From Thalassiosira profunda (lineage: Eukaryota; Bacillariophyta; Thalassiosirophyceae; Thalassiosirales; Thalassiosiraceae): 15,284 nt of DNA. Under the pieces are notes generated by a model that saw only the letters and a list, made by a program, of their open reading frames with translations, did no database searches and was not told where the DNA came from. Positions 1-6,647 of the stretch are shown here, one piece after another. The stretch spans positions 1-15,284 of the forward strand of contig JALLAP010000321.1 in assembly GCA_036939355.1 (NCBI GenBank). Reading direction: 5' to 3'. The position numbers were made by a program, and so were the translations under genes. Numbering within the stretch: position 1 is the stretch's first letter; each line of letters opens with the position of its first letter.

Positions 1-452
1 GTTGGACTGATTTCAATGAAGAAATTGTGAGACCAAAGCAAGAGAGTGCAAAGCAGGGGCGGCCGAGCGCAGACAAAGACAGCTTTCACTTTGCAAGATC
101 CGGATTTCGCTTCAACCTCAAGGAGGGGGGGCGACGTGTTCACGTAGGAACCGTAGTCAAAGAAAGGTATCCTAGATTTGGTTGCACTGACATAAAGATC
201 AAAAGATACCTTTTGACACAAAGAGGTCTGGCCGCCCCTTTGGTCCTCCCTTTTTTCACAAACTCGGATCCGCCCTCTTCCCTGCTCTTCCTCTCCTCTC
301 GCGGTGCATGCACCGGTGCACCCCTCCTTCCACCCAACCACTGCCGCCGAACATACTCGTCCCGCCCCGCACATCTGTTCTACGCCCTGGGGATCCTGCC
401 CGCAAGCCTTGGAGCTGCTGAAACGGCCATTTTTTTGCACATACACCGAGAG
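1..452. other. Upstream region of the first gene, no gene seen
   Basis: No convincing coding sequence is visible. The frame of the downstream gene stays open through this stretch, but it has no ATG before position 453 and the composition looks non-coding. Positions 241-300 are T/C-rich, as often seen just upstream of genes in compact algal genomes. A 9-bp inverted repeat (AAAGGTATC at 163-171 and GATACCTTT at 205-213) and the GGTGCA/TGCACC palindromes at 303-320 are the only structure noticed. Probably promoter and 5' leader of the gene at 453. Confidence 0.5.
303..320. repeat. Interlocking palindromes built from GGTGCA/TGCACC
   Basis: Two perfect 12-bp palindromes overlap: GGTGCATGCACC (303-314) and TGCACCGGTGCA (309-320). 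They amount to three alternating half-sites about 135 bp upstream of the ATG at 453. This could be a dimeric or multimeric transcription factor site. That is inference; no factor is assigned. Confidence 0.4.
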
Positions 453-1772
453 ATGTGGGCGTCCATCAATCACCTCGCTCTCCTCACGCCGCTCGCGTCG
501 GCCTTCGACCAGGCCCACTCGCCTACATTTGCTTGTGCCGGTCGGTCGAGTATTTACCGACGAGGAATATCTAGGTGCAGATCTTCGTGTGAATTGCAAG
601 CCAAGAAAAAGAATCCACTGTTAGAGTTGGTGGCTAACGTTGCACTGGGGAGAAAAGGCAACGACGACGAGATTGAGTCCGTAATGGATTTTGACGCCGA
701 CCTTGCGAGCGAGATCCAAGATGCACTGGATCTGGCTGGGACACTGAACGATGATATAAACATCGAGGATTCAACAGAGACTGATGCCAAAATCGACGAT
801 GCAATGGTCGATGATGCAATAGCAATAGAAACCGACGAAGACGCTGCATCCGCCGAGTCTGTCCAAGACGCGCCCAAACAAATCCCCCGGCCACCGGTTC
901 AGAGCAGACCGCAACAGAATGCACCAGCAACACCCCCGCACACTGCGTTGGCACAAGTGATTGCCAACCAGTACAATATCGACCTTGCATCCGTGCCTGC
1001 TTCGGGCAGCAAAATCACTGCCGACGATGTGGAGTACTACGCATGGAAATTGTCCCAGCCTCCTTGCACAACGGAAGCTTTGGAATTGGCCTATTCACTG
1101 GGTTTCGATTTGACTGAACTGTACGAAGGGGAGGAGCTGCAACTAAGCGATGTCGAATTGTATCAGGAGCTGTACGGCTCACTCAGGATGACGTCCGTGA
1201 TCAATCGAGAAGCAAAACGACCTGGAAAGAAATCTGCCAAAACGAGTGCACTTGATGAACACTTGGAGCAGGGGATAGACAAGTTGTCGGAAAAGGCAAG
1301 AGGACTGGCGGGCGCAGTCACTGGCAGCCTCGTGCAGCAGGTCAAATCGCAAACACAAAAGCTGCAAAGCAGTGCAAGCGAAACACTCGTAGGAGTCTTT
1401 GCCGATGGGAATGGCCGGGAAAAGCCAGACGACATCACATCAGTGGGAGACTTCGATGCATCTCTGGCAATGGAAATACAGGAGGCACTGTCGTTTGCTG
1501 ATTTGGATGACGAGGTTGCTGACGTTAGCAGTGCATCAACAGCATCACCAGGAAGGCCTACGAGGGAAGAATTGGAATCCATGACATGCGATCAACTCAA
1601 AGAGAAATTGCGCATCCAGGGCATGAAGGTATCAGGGAGAAAGTTGGAGCTGGTGGACCGATTGTGCAGCCTGGAGCTTGCCGCAAACGATGTGAACGAC
1701 GACGGTGAATGCATCGACTCTGACGACACCGAGGACGACAGACCTACTCTCTTCTTCGCGTCGCGGCAATGA
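453..1772 (+). CDS. Plastid-targeted acidic protein with PSBD-like modules and a SAP domain
   Basis: 439 residues. ATG 453 is the first in-frame ATG of the open frame. The N-terminus has a short hydrophobic signal followed by the motif ASAF and a Ser/Arg-rich stretch, matching the bipartite plastid presequence of heterokont algae. Residues about 164-200 resemble the peripheral-subunit-binding (E3-binding) fold (xxLAxxxxIDLxxVxxSGxxITxDDV). Residues about 206-240 look like a second, more diverged copy (LAxxxGFDL ... LSDVELY). Residues about 369-407 form a SAP domain (LxxMTxxQLKExLRxxGxxVSGxKxELVxRL), a helix-hinge-helix usually binding nucleic acid. An acidic motif, DFDAxLAxEIQxAL, occurs twice (residues 79-92 and 333-346). 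No enzyme domain is seen. A role in the plastid nucleoid or in organising plastid complexes is inference. The stop codon lies 21 bp from that of the convergent biotin ligase. Confidence 0.8.
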   Translation: MWASINHLALLTPLASAFDQAHSPTFACAGRSSIYRRGISRCRSSCELQAKKKNPLLELVANVALGRKGNDDEIESVMDFDADLASEIQDALDLAGTLNDDINIEDSTETDAKIDDAMVDDAIAIETDEDAASAESVQDAPKQIPRPPVQSRPQQNAPATPPHTALAQVIANQYNIDLASVPASGSKITADDVEYYAWKLSQPPCTTEALELAYSLGFDLTELYEGEELQLSDVELYQELYGSLRMTSVINREAKRPGKKSAKTSALDEHLEQGIDKLSEKARGLAGAVTGSLVQQVKSQTQKLQSSASETLVGVFADGNGREKPDDITSVGDFDASLAMEIQEALSFADLDDEVADVSSASTASPGRPTREELESMTCDQLKEKLRIQGMKVSGRKLELVDRLCSLELAANDVNDDGECIDSDDTEDDRPTLFFASRQ

Positions 1773-1793
1773 ACTGAAGTATAAATGGCAATG

Positions 1794-3062
1794 CTACAAG
1801 AAATAGTCCGCAACCAGGGTTCGGCTCTGTCCCGTCTCCACTTCTTGCACTACCACGCGCCCATCCTCCAACACTTCTTTGAGCGTCACCCGCTCCCGCT
1901 TGGGCGTATCACGCAACGTTAGCTCCATGTCCCAGTCGAGGTATGACTTCCATTGGTTGAGTATCGCTTCTCCAGAGTGCATATTTGCTGGCGACGATGG
2001 TGCGGGATGCAGCCACGAATGTAGGTCGTAAGCTACGTCAACGGCAAGTTGCCTCGACACTTTGATCCAGTGCTCTTCCTCCTCCACATCGGTAGTGACC
2101 GGATTGCAATATTGCGACAACGATGTGGCCGTCCGGCCGTAATCGACCCCCTCAGTCGGGATGACAGGAGCATAACCGACATTCACGCCAATCCCAATCA
2201 GGAACCAATCCTGGGACGATTCGATCAATATGCCAGCAATCTTCTCGTGAGAGCTCGGCACGCTGCGGAGGAGCACATCGTTGGGCCACTTCACCGTCGC
2301 CCTCGGCATCTGTATTGCATCAGATTTTGCTGCGCATCCCTCCAATGCCCTCTGGACGTGCGACGCGACCAAGCTCCCGACCTTTAAAGGAAGCAGGGTA
2401 AGCGGGACCATCATGCCGCGGTTTTGGGATTTAAGACCCTCCATCCAAGCGGATTGTTGAATGCCCACGGTAAATAATGCATTTCCTTTGAGATTGCTGG
2501 TCCACTTGCGCTTGGTCGTCCCTCGCCCATTGGATTGCGATGTTGCCGAGATGAGGAATGAGGATGGGGTGCCGCCATCAGCTGCACCATCACCGTCTGC
2601 AAACTTGCTCTCGACGATGCGTTTGGCTTCGTCCATTGTTGATGTAGTTGATTCGACGTGGTATAGCCACAGATCGGAATCATCCGGGTGCATCACTCTG
2701 GGCGGCAAATCAATTGCATCGCACGATCCTTCGGGCGCCATCGCACTGTCATCCAGAGATGAAGCTTTGTCAGATGACTCGGTGGATGCTCTATCAGACG
2801 AGGAAGCGCGCCTAAACAATGGTACCAGCGGAGCAGCCGATACGAACGATCCGGCAGGTGCACCCGGCGAGGAGGTCTTGAACCCTCCTCGCGAGGTTGC
2901 AATTATCCCCCGAAGCAGACCCCCCGCCGCGGCCCCTCTCGTCGCCGCGCCTCCGCCCGCGGCAGACGCCAATAATCCCAAAATGGTGATGTTGCAAATC
3001 GATAGCAACCGGAGCATTCGCTTGAAGTTGAGTGATGGCGGACGATGCATGGATGTGCTCAT
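1794..3062 (-). CDS. Biotin-protein ligase (biotin-[acetyl-CoA-carboxylase] ligase)
   Basis: 422 residues from the first in-frame ATG (3062); a second ATG at 3017 (MLRLLSICNITILG...) is also plausible. The enzyme activates biotin to biotinyl-AMP and transfers it to a lysine of carboxylases such as acetyl-CoA carboxylase. Family signatures are in order: ESTTSTMDEA substrate-entry region, the biotin/AMP loop SQSNGRGTTKRKW (GRG at residues 179-181), KWPND (258-262), KIAGILIE (from 274) and GIGVNV. The C-terminal beta domain resembles the BirA cap. The extra N-terminus (about 130 residues) has a hydrophobic segment ending in ASA, then a Gly/Ala/Arg-rich stretch. It looks like an organelle presequence, but lacks the Phe after the cleavage site expected for ochrophyte plastids, so plastid versus mitochondrion is open. 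Convergent with the SAP-domain gene and divergent from the hydratase gene. Confidence 0.93.
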   Translation of the reverse strand: MSTSMHRPPSLNFKRMLRLLSICNITILGLLASAAGGGAATRGAAAGGLLRGIIATSRGGFKTSSPGAPAGSFVSAAPLVPLFRRASSSDRASTESSDKASSLDDSAMAPEGSCDAIDLPPRVMHPDDSDLWLYHVESTTSTMDEAKRIVESKFADGDGAADGGTPSSFLISATSQSNGRGTTKRKWTSNLKGNALFTVGIQQSAWMEGLKSQNRGMMVPLTLLPLKVGSLVASHVQRALEGCAAKSDAIQMPRATVKWPNDVLLRSVPSSHEKIAGILIESSQDWFLIGIGVNVGYAPVIPTEGVDYGRTATSLSQYCNPVTTDVEEEEHWIKVSRQLAVDVAYDLHSWLHPAPSSPANMHSGEAILNQWKSYLDWDMELTLRDTPKRERVTLKEVLEDGRVVVQEVETGQSRTLVADYFL

Positions 3063-3405
3063 GTGCACCGCACAAACTTTGGCCCCTTGCAAAAACGCAG
3101 ATAACAACGATGCACAGTCAGCGGTGAGTTTGGTGGAGGAGAATCGATGGTGCGGCCGAGACAAAGGGCGAAGGTGCTGGCTGTTGCGTTGCGTTGCGTT
3201 GCGGCTGTTGCGATAACGAGGGTGCAGAGTGCAGAGTGCAGAGTGAGAGCCACTTGCCAACTTTTTTGCGGCTATTTATCCGACACGTAGGAGGAATGTC
3301 ACGTTGGTGTGATAAGTGGCCGCACAGCACCCCCCACCAGCCACCTGCAGCCTCAGAACAGGGAGCGGAGGAGGCTGCCGACAACACCGCCGCTGCTCCT
3401 TGTCA
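3063..3405. other. Divergent promoter region of the biotin ligase gene
   Basis: This is the stretch upstream of the biotin ligase start. It contains simple repeats at 3183-3248 and no supported gene. The biotin ligase frame stays open to about 3260 but without an ATG, so this part is read as promoter and 5' leader. The remainder of the intergenic space carries the small ORF at 3406-3777. Confidence 0.5.
3183..3248. repeat. Two short tandem repeats (GTTGC x4; GTGCAGA x3)
   Basis: GTTGC is repeated four times at 3183-3202, and GTGCAGA three times at 3222-3242 with a degenerate fourth unit (GTGAGA). They lie in the leader or promoter of the minus-strand biotin ligase. They may vary in length between strains. 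Confidence 0.8.
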
Positions 3406-3777
3406 ATGCAACAAGCGTCTGCGCAAGCTACGTGGCATTCCTGGGCTGGGTTGCTTTTCATCGTTGCAATTCACCACCAAATAAGTTCCCGTCGCCGCCG
3501 CCAAAAGCAAAAGGAAAGAGACGTGCCCGCCGAGGAACACGAGGCTGTCAACTCGAAGCCCTTTCCGTGGGAGCCGGCGAGGCTTACCGCTGCGTCGATC
3601 TCGGACAATATCAGTGGTGCTGGTGGTCATTTATCAAAAGCGAGCACATCATATGCACCAAATGAAAATAGTCACATCAAAGGCCAGCCAGCAGACGCCC
3701 AGCAGCAACTTGACTTTTTGGCCAGCATGACGTTTGCAGGGGGACTGCGCCAGCCCTCATGCCCGTGCTGTCAGTAA
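3406..3777 (+). CDS. Possible small single-pass membrane protein, unknown
   Basis: An open frame of 123 residues begins at ATG 3406 and ends 19 bp before the hydratase ATG. It has one hydrophobic segment near the N-terminus (WAGLLFIVAIHH) followed at once by a basic cluster (SSRRRRQKQK), which fits a type II or signal-anchor topology. The C-terminal half has a plausible amino-acid composition and ends in a Cys-rich tail (SCPCCQ). I recognise no family. The frame occupies what would be the hydratase promoter, so it could be chance coding or an upstream ORF on the hydratase transcript. Only the open frame and its composition support it. Confidence 0.3.
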   Translation: MQQASAQATWHSWAGLLFIVAIHHQISSRRRRQKQKERDVPAEEHEAVNSKPFPWEPARLTAASISDNISGAGGHLSKASTSYAPNENSHIKGQPADAQQQLDFLASMTFAGGLRQPSCPCCQ

Positions 3778-3796
3778 AGCCGTGTTCACAGAGACG

Positions 3797-4954
3797 ATGG
3801 CTGCCAATTCAGGAAAGGATGAGGGGAGCAACAGGACGCCGCCGATTGCTCCAGCCAAAACCCTCGTGGCCCAATTCACCAAGCGCGATCTCATCCTCTA
3901 TGCGCTCGGCATCGGGTGCTGCAGTGGCAACGATTACGACAGGAACATCAGAGAATTGCGGTATGCGTACGAGAACCACCCCAATTTTCAGCCCTTCCCG
4001 ACGTTTCTGCTGGCACTGGCGTTCACTGCCGAAGAACAGAGGGGGCAGCCCAGTGTTGGGATTCGGCCATTTCCGCCCGAATCGATGATCAACCACATTG
4101 ACGATGGAAGCAGCTGTGGAATCCTACCGAAACAGTTCTTCAAACGCGAAGAGGACGCGAGAGAAGCAAGAGACTTGCCTATTCTGCACATGTCTCAGAG
4201 CTTGGAGATGCATGCCGAAATGGAACTCTGTGGAAAGACTGATGCCGACGAGCCTACGCAAATGCAACTTCGAGTTCGAGTGACATCGGTCAAGCCGCGC
4301 AGCATAGGGACCTTTGTGACGACCGAAACGACGTATCACCAAAAGGGACGACACATCGCCACGGCGCAGATGGTGGCCCTGATCTTGGGCCTTGATCCTG
4401 ATGCGGTGGTGCCGTGGAATGAGCGAATAGATGGACGGAAACGAAAGACATCTACCCAACAACGCAGCAATCTTGAGGACACCAAATGCCAGGAGAAGAC
4501 AGTGATTCACTACCGTACTCCAAAGACTGCTGCACTCTTATTCCGCCTCAGTGGCGACTACAACCCGATTCACGTTGAGGATATTCTGGACCGAAGCAAA
4601 GAGCGGATGGTGCATGCGAAGAATGCTCCTCTCTTGCATGGATTGTGTACACTGGGGTATGCAGTGAGAGCAGTGGTGAACCATATCAATCAACATTTAC
4701 GCGACAAATCATGTGAAGCCAGGCTGGTATCAATGCGTTGCAATTTCACGAAGCCAGTGTATGTTGGAGATCTTCTTCGCGTCGAAACTTGGAACGAGGG
4801 CCCATCGAACGAGGGCCCATCGAGCGCTGGCTTTCGCGTGTATCGAATGGACAATCAGGAACGATCCGATTTGGTGGTTGACAAAGGACGAGTGCAATTT
4901 CGCCTCGAGAGATTGGGTGCACAGACATTGGATACGGCGGTTTCTCGGTTATAG
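3797..4954 (+). CDS. Peroxisomal 2-enoyl-CoA hydratase 2 (MaoC-like, double hotdog)
   Basis: 385 residues from the first in-frame ATG. Hydratase 2 adds water to trans-2-enoyl-CoA to give (3R)-hydroxyacyl-CoA in peroxisomal beta-oxidation, and is the C-terminal unit of multifunctional enzyme 2. The N-terminal half matches the degenerate first hotdog (YALGIGC, HPNFQPFPTF, LHMSQSLEMH). The second hotdog carries the family motif RLSGDYNPIH with the catalytic pair Asp254 and His259, then LLHGLCTLGYAVRAV. The C-terminus is SRL, a type 1 peroxisomal targeting signal variant. It is longer than stand-alone plant enzymes (about 300 residues) because of a basic insert (GRKRKTSTQQRS) between the hotdogs and a 15-bp in-frame tandem duplication (NEGPSNEGPS). 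No dehydrogenase or SCP2 domain is fused to it. Confidence 0.92.
   Translation: MAANSGKDEGSNRTPPIAPAKTLVAQFTKRDLILYALGIGCCSGNDYDRNIRELRYAYENHPNFQPFPTFLLALAFTAEEQRGQPSVGIRPFPPESMINHIDDGSSCGILPKQFFKREEDAREARDLPILHMSQSLEMHAEMELCGKTDADEPTQMQLRVRVTSVKPRSIGTFVTTETTYHQKGRHIATAQMVALILGLDPDAVVPWNERIDGRKRKTSTQQRSNLEDTKCQEKTVIHYRTPKTAALLFRLSGDYNPIHVEDILDRSKERMVHAKNAPLLHGLCTLGYAVRAVVNHINQHLRDKSCEARLVSMRCNFTKPVYVGDLLRVETWNEGPSNEGPSSAGFRVYRMDNQERSDLVVDKGRVQFRLERLGAQTLDTAVSRL
4793..4822 (+). repeat. 15-bp tandem duplication inside the hydratase gene
   Basis: AACGAGGGCCCATCG occurs twice head to tail (4793-4807 and 4808-4822), adding five residues (NEGPS) in frame in a loop of the second hotdog. Perfect identity suggests a recent duplication. 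Confidence 0.9.
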
Positions 4955-5325
4955 CTTGAGGCAACACGACTGCTCAGGAACTGCACTGGCATCATTTTTT
5001 CTAGGTGTCTCGCGATGTCGAGCTCGCGCAACTTCGTCAGAATGTCCAAAGCTGACTGGTTCTGAGCTTCCTTCTTGGTCGTGCCTTAGCCTTCTCCAGC
5101 TACGTCTCGAGTCAGAGAGGAATACACTGATTTACATCGGAAAGCCTCGTCAGGTCCAGCAACGATGCTTTCGACCTTCAACACAGCCTTGGTTTTGGCT
5201 GCATATTGTACATGTTGGCGACTTCGAGTGGGCTTCAATCGATCTCGCGCGGCCAGTGCTAAACCTGCAAAAGCTGATGGCCAGCAACAGTACGGATCCC
5301 TCTCAGGTGCTTCAATCAATGTGAA
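4955..5325 (-). pseudogene. Interrupted double-stranded RNA-binding domain (dsRBD) reading frame
   Basis: On the minus strand one frame is open from 5325 to 5089, is stopped by TAA at 5088-5086, and continues in the same frame down to about 4858. Across the stop the translation reads like one dsRBD: VLKVESIVAGPDEAFRCKSV, then GEG, the stop, then GTTKKEAQNQSALDILTKL (about 5023-5220). This follows the family pattern of beta strand 1, GPxxxxF, beta strands, GEGxGxSKKEAKxxAAxxAL. The stop replaces one residue before the conserved basic KK pair that contacts RNA. There is no in-frame ATG, but TTTTGCAG at about 5265-5272 (minus strand) could be an intron acceptor. It may be a decayed gene, a spliced gene with a sequencing error, or a fragment. 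The 3' part of the frame runs antisense into the hydratase gene. Confidence 0.5.
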
Positions 5326-5400
5326 TTATTGTCGGCGAGAGCTTGGTGTGGTTCTCTCGTCGATCGGTTGAGGAGAGCCCCCTGAAATTCAGCGCCAGAG

Positions 5401-5542
5401 GTCACGTGACGTCCTCCTCTCATTTTTTTCCCTCCCCCTCCTGCCTGCCTCTGCCCCCCCCCCCGGCCCCCACCCACACCCCGCGCGTACCCAGCCACGT
5501 TGGCCGCCTCTGCCCTCGCGCACTTGCCGTCACAGATGACGT
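5401..5542 (+). promoter_or_regulatory. Promoter region with E-box and CRE-like TGACGT sites
   Basis: The palindrome GTCACGTGAC (5401-5410) contains an E-box/G-box CACGTG and overlaps TGACGT (5407-5412). A second TGACGT is at 5537-5542. Both lie within 180 bp upstream of the plastid-protein ATG at 5586. TGACGT matches the core of bZIP-bound, CO2/cAMP-responsive elements described in diatom carbonic anhydrase promoters. That this promoter responds to CO2 is inference; six-base motifs occur often by chance. Confidence 0.35.
5454..5482. repeat. C-rich tract, potential G-quadruplex on the minus strand
   Basis: A run of 11 C followed by GG, CCCCC, ACCC, ACACCCC gives four or more G-runs of at least three with short loops on the minus strand, within a longer C/T-rich stretch from about 5411. 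It sits about 100-130 bp upstream of the ATG at 5586. Quadruplex formation is inferred from the pattern only. Confidence 0.55.
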
Positions 5543-5585
5543 CGCATCCTACCTCTATTTGCAATTATTTCATCTCCTACCCATA

Positions 5586-6227
5586 ATGGCATATGCGACG
5601 GCTTCGCGGCGTCATCCCTCCTCGACCACGCGCAGAGAAGGACGACGGTGCATCGCGTGCGTCATCGAGACATGCCTGCTACTCTTATGCGTGCGGGCAT
5701 GCCAATCATTCGTCCCCACCCTTGTCTTCGTTGGTACTGGGAGGCAATTGGCGTCATCGTCGGCAGCAATATTCCAGGCAAAAAAAGATACCGACGGGGT
5801 TTCTGGCGATGCAAGGAAGGATACCGACGGGGAAGCAGAACCTGAGTGGGACGGAGTGGTCATTGAAGGCGCCCACGATGCAGACTTCGACTCGATCGAC
5901 GACAGTGCCGATGCCTTCGTGCCATCCATCGGCTTTATGAGCATGGCTCAGTCTGTCACTTCGCCGGCACTTTCGGCCATCGGCTCGGATATGAAAACAT
6001 CAACCGAGTTTGATCCATTGGCAAATGCGGGCATCCTCCATCGGATGGCCAAGGACACAGACACGATAAGCGAAGATGAACTGCTGGATATGGGAGGCGA
6101 TCCTGCTTTTCTGGATATTGAGGATGATGCGGGAGAGGGAACGGGGTTGAATGAGGAACTAGACGATGCGGACTTTTTCTGGGACGGCACCGTCGACGAA
6201 GATGCGCATATGGACTTCTTGGACTAG
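5586..6227 (+). CDS. Plastid-targeted acidic protein, unknown function
   Basis: 213 residues; ATG 5586 is the first in-frame ATG. The N-terminus has a basic region (residues 1-21), a hydrophobic core (CIACVIETCLLLLCVRAC) and the junction CQS-FVP with Phe42, followed by a Ser-rich, hydroxylated stretch to about residue 62. This is the heterokont bipartite signal plus transit peptide (ASAFAP-type motif). The mature part is very acidic, with KDTDG repeated (residues about 67-86, related AKDTDT later) and Asp/Glu-rich segments up to the C-terminus. I recognise no domain and see no transmembrane span in the mature part. It is probably a soluble, partly disordered plastid protein; its role is unknown. 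The promoter holds TGACGT motifs and a C-rich tract. Confidence 0.75.
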   Translation: MAYATASRRHPSSTTRREGRRCIACVIETCLLLLCVRACQSFVPTLVFVGTGRQLASSSAAIFQAKKDTDGVSGDARKDTDGEAEPEWDGVVIEGAHDADFDSIDDSADAFVPSIGFMSMAQSVTSPALSAIGSDMKTSTEFDPLANAGILHRMAKDTDTISEDELLDMGGDPAFLDIEDDAGEGTGLNEELDDADFFWDGTVDEDAHMDFLD

Positions 6228-6434
6228 TTCGCGTTTCGAAGTGAAGGCAAATGCATATTGCTCTGTTGGTTGCCAAGTCGTCACACACCGTGACCAAAGC
6301 TGGGGCAAAGGAGGGAAACCCGGACCACAGATCTAAATCGATCGTTTCCGGCAAATGAAAATACTGTTCTAGAAGTCAAAGATACGGGTCCGTGGCTTGA
6401 CACCTAACATTAAACAATGTAAAGAGCGCCAAGT

Positions 6435-6463
6435 TTGCTGGCATTCTGCAAGAATGCCAGCAA
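6435..6463. repeat. Perfect 13-bp hairpin with 3-nt loop
   Basis: TTGCTGGCATTCT (6435-6447), loop GCA, then AGAATGCCAGCAA (6451-6463): all 13 positions pair. It lies about 185 bp upstream of the ATG at 6648, either in the 5' leader or the promoter. It may act as RNA structure or as a palindromic binding site; neither is shown. Confidence 0.75.
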
Positions 6464-6598
6464 TCGGAACCAAAGGGAGGCTCTGGAGAAGTTCGAGTGC
6501 TGTCGAAGCGAGTGTTCCCGTATTCCTTACGGTCTTAGGTACTCGGGCCTGCGCGCACCTCAAACCAACTCAAACCTCAAACGAACGTTCTCGACATC

Positions 6599-6613
6599 AT
6601 GGCGGCGGACTGA
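6599..6613 (+). other. Upstream ORF of five codons (MAAD-stop)
   Basis: ATGGCGGCGGACTGA precedes the main ATG (6648) by 34 bp. Its ATG context (catcATGG) is good for initiation, so if present in the transcript it could reduce translation of the main frame or allow reinitiation. The transcript start is unknown. Confidence 0.4.
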
Positions 6614-6647
6614 GGACCGGACTGAGGCACCACCCAGCGGCTCGCCG

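Larger units (their letters stand above)
6228..6647. other. Intergenic region and leader between two plus-strand genes
   Basis: No supported gene. It should contain the 3' end signals of the acidic plastid protein and the promoter or leader of the PGPGW-type gene. It holds a perfect hairpin (6435-6463), a CTCAAAC-type triple repeat at about 6559-6583, and a five-codon upstream ORF at 6599-6613. Confidence 0.5.

Noticed and set aside
27..452. N-terminal extension of the SAP-domain protein
   Set aside because: The frame is open, but there is no ATG before 453 and the sequence is promoter-like. Starting at 453 gives a clean plastid presequence.
3063..3260. N-terminal extension of the biotin ligase
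   Set aside because: No ATG upstream of 3062 in frame; the stretch is made of simple tandem repeats.
4713..5324. 203-codon open frame on the plus strand over the hydratase 3' end
   Set aside because: It overlaps a clear conserved gene in another frame and shows no recognisable domain; the minus strand of the same gap gives a dsRBD pattern instead.
5165..5371. 68-codon plus-strand ORF with a hydrophobic start (MLSTFNTALVLAAYC)
   Set aside because: Short, no family, and it lies opposite the dsRBD-like frame; its hydrophobicity is likely incidental.
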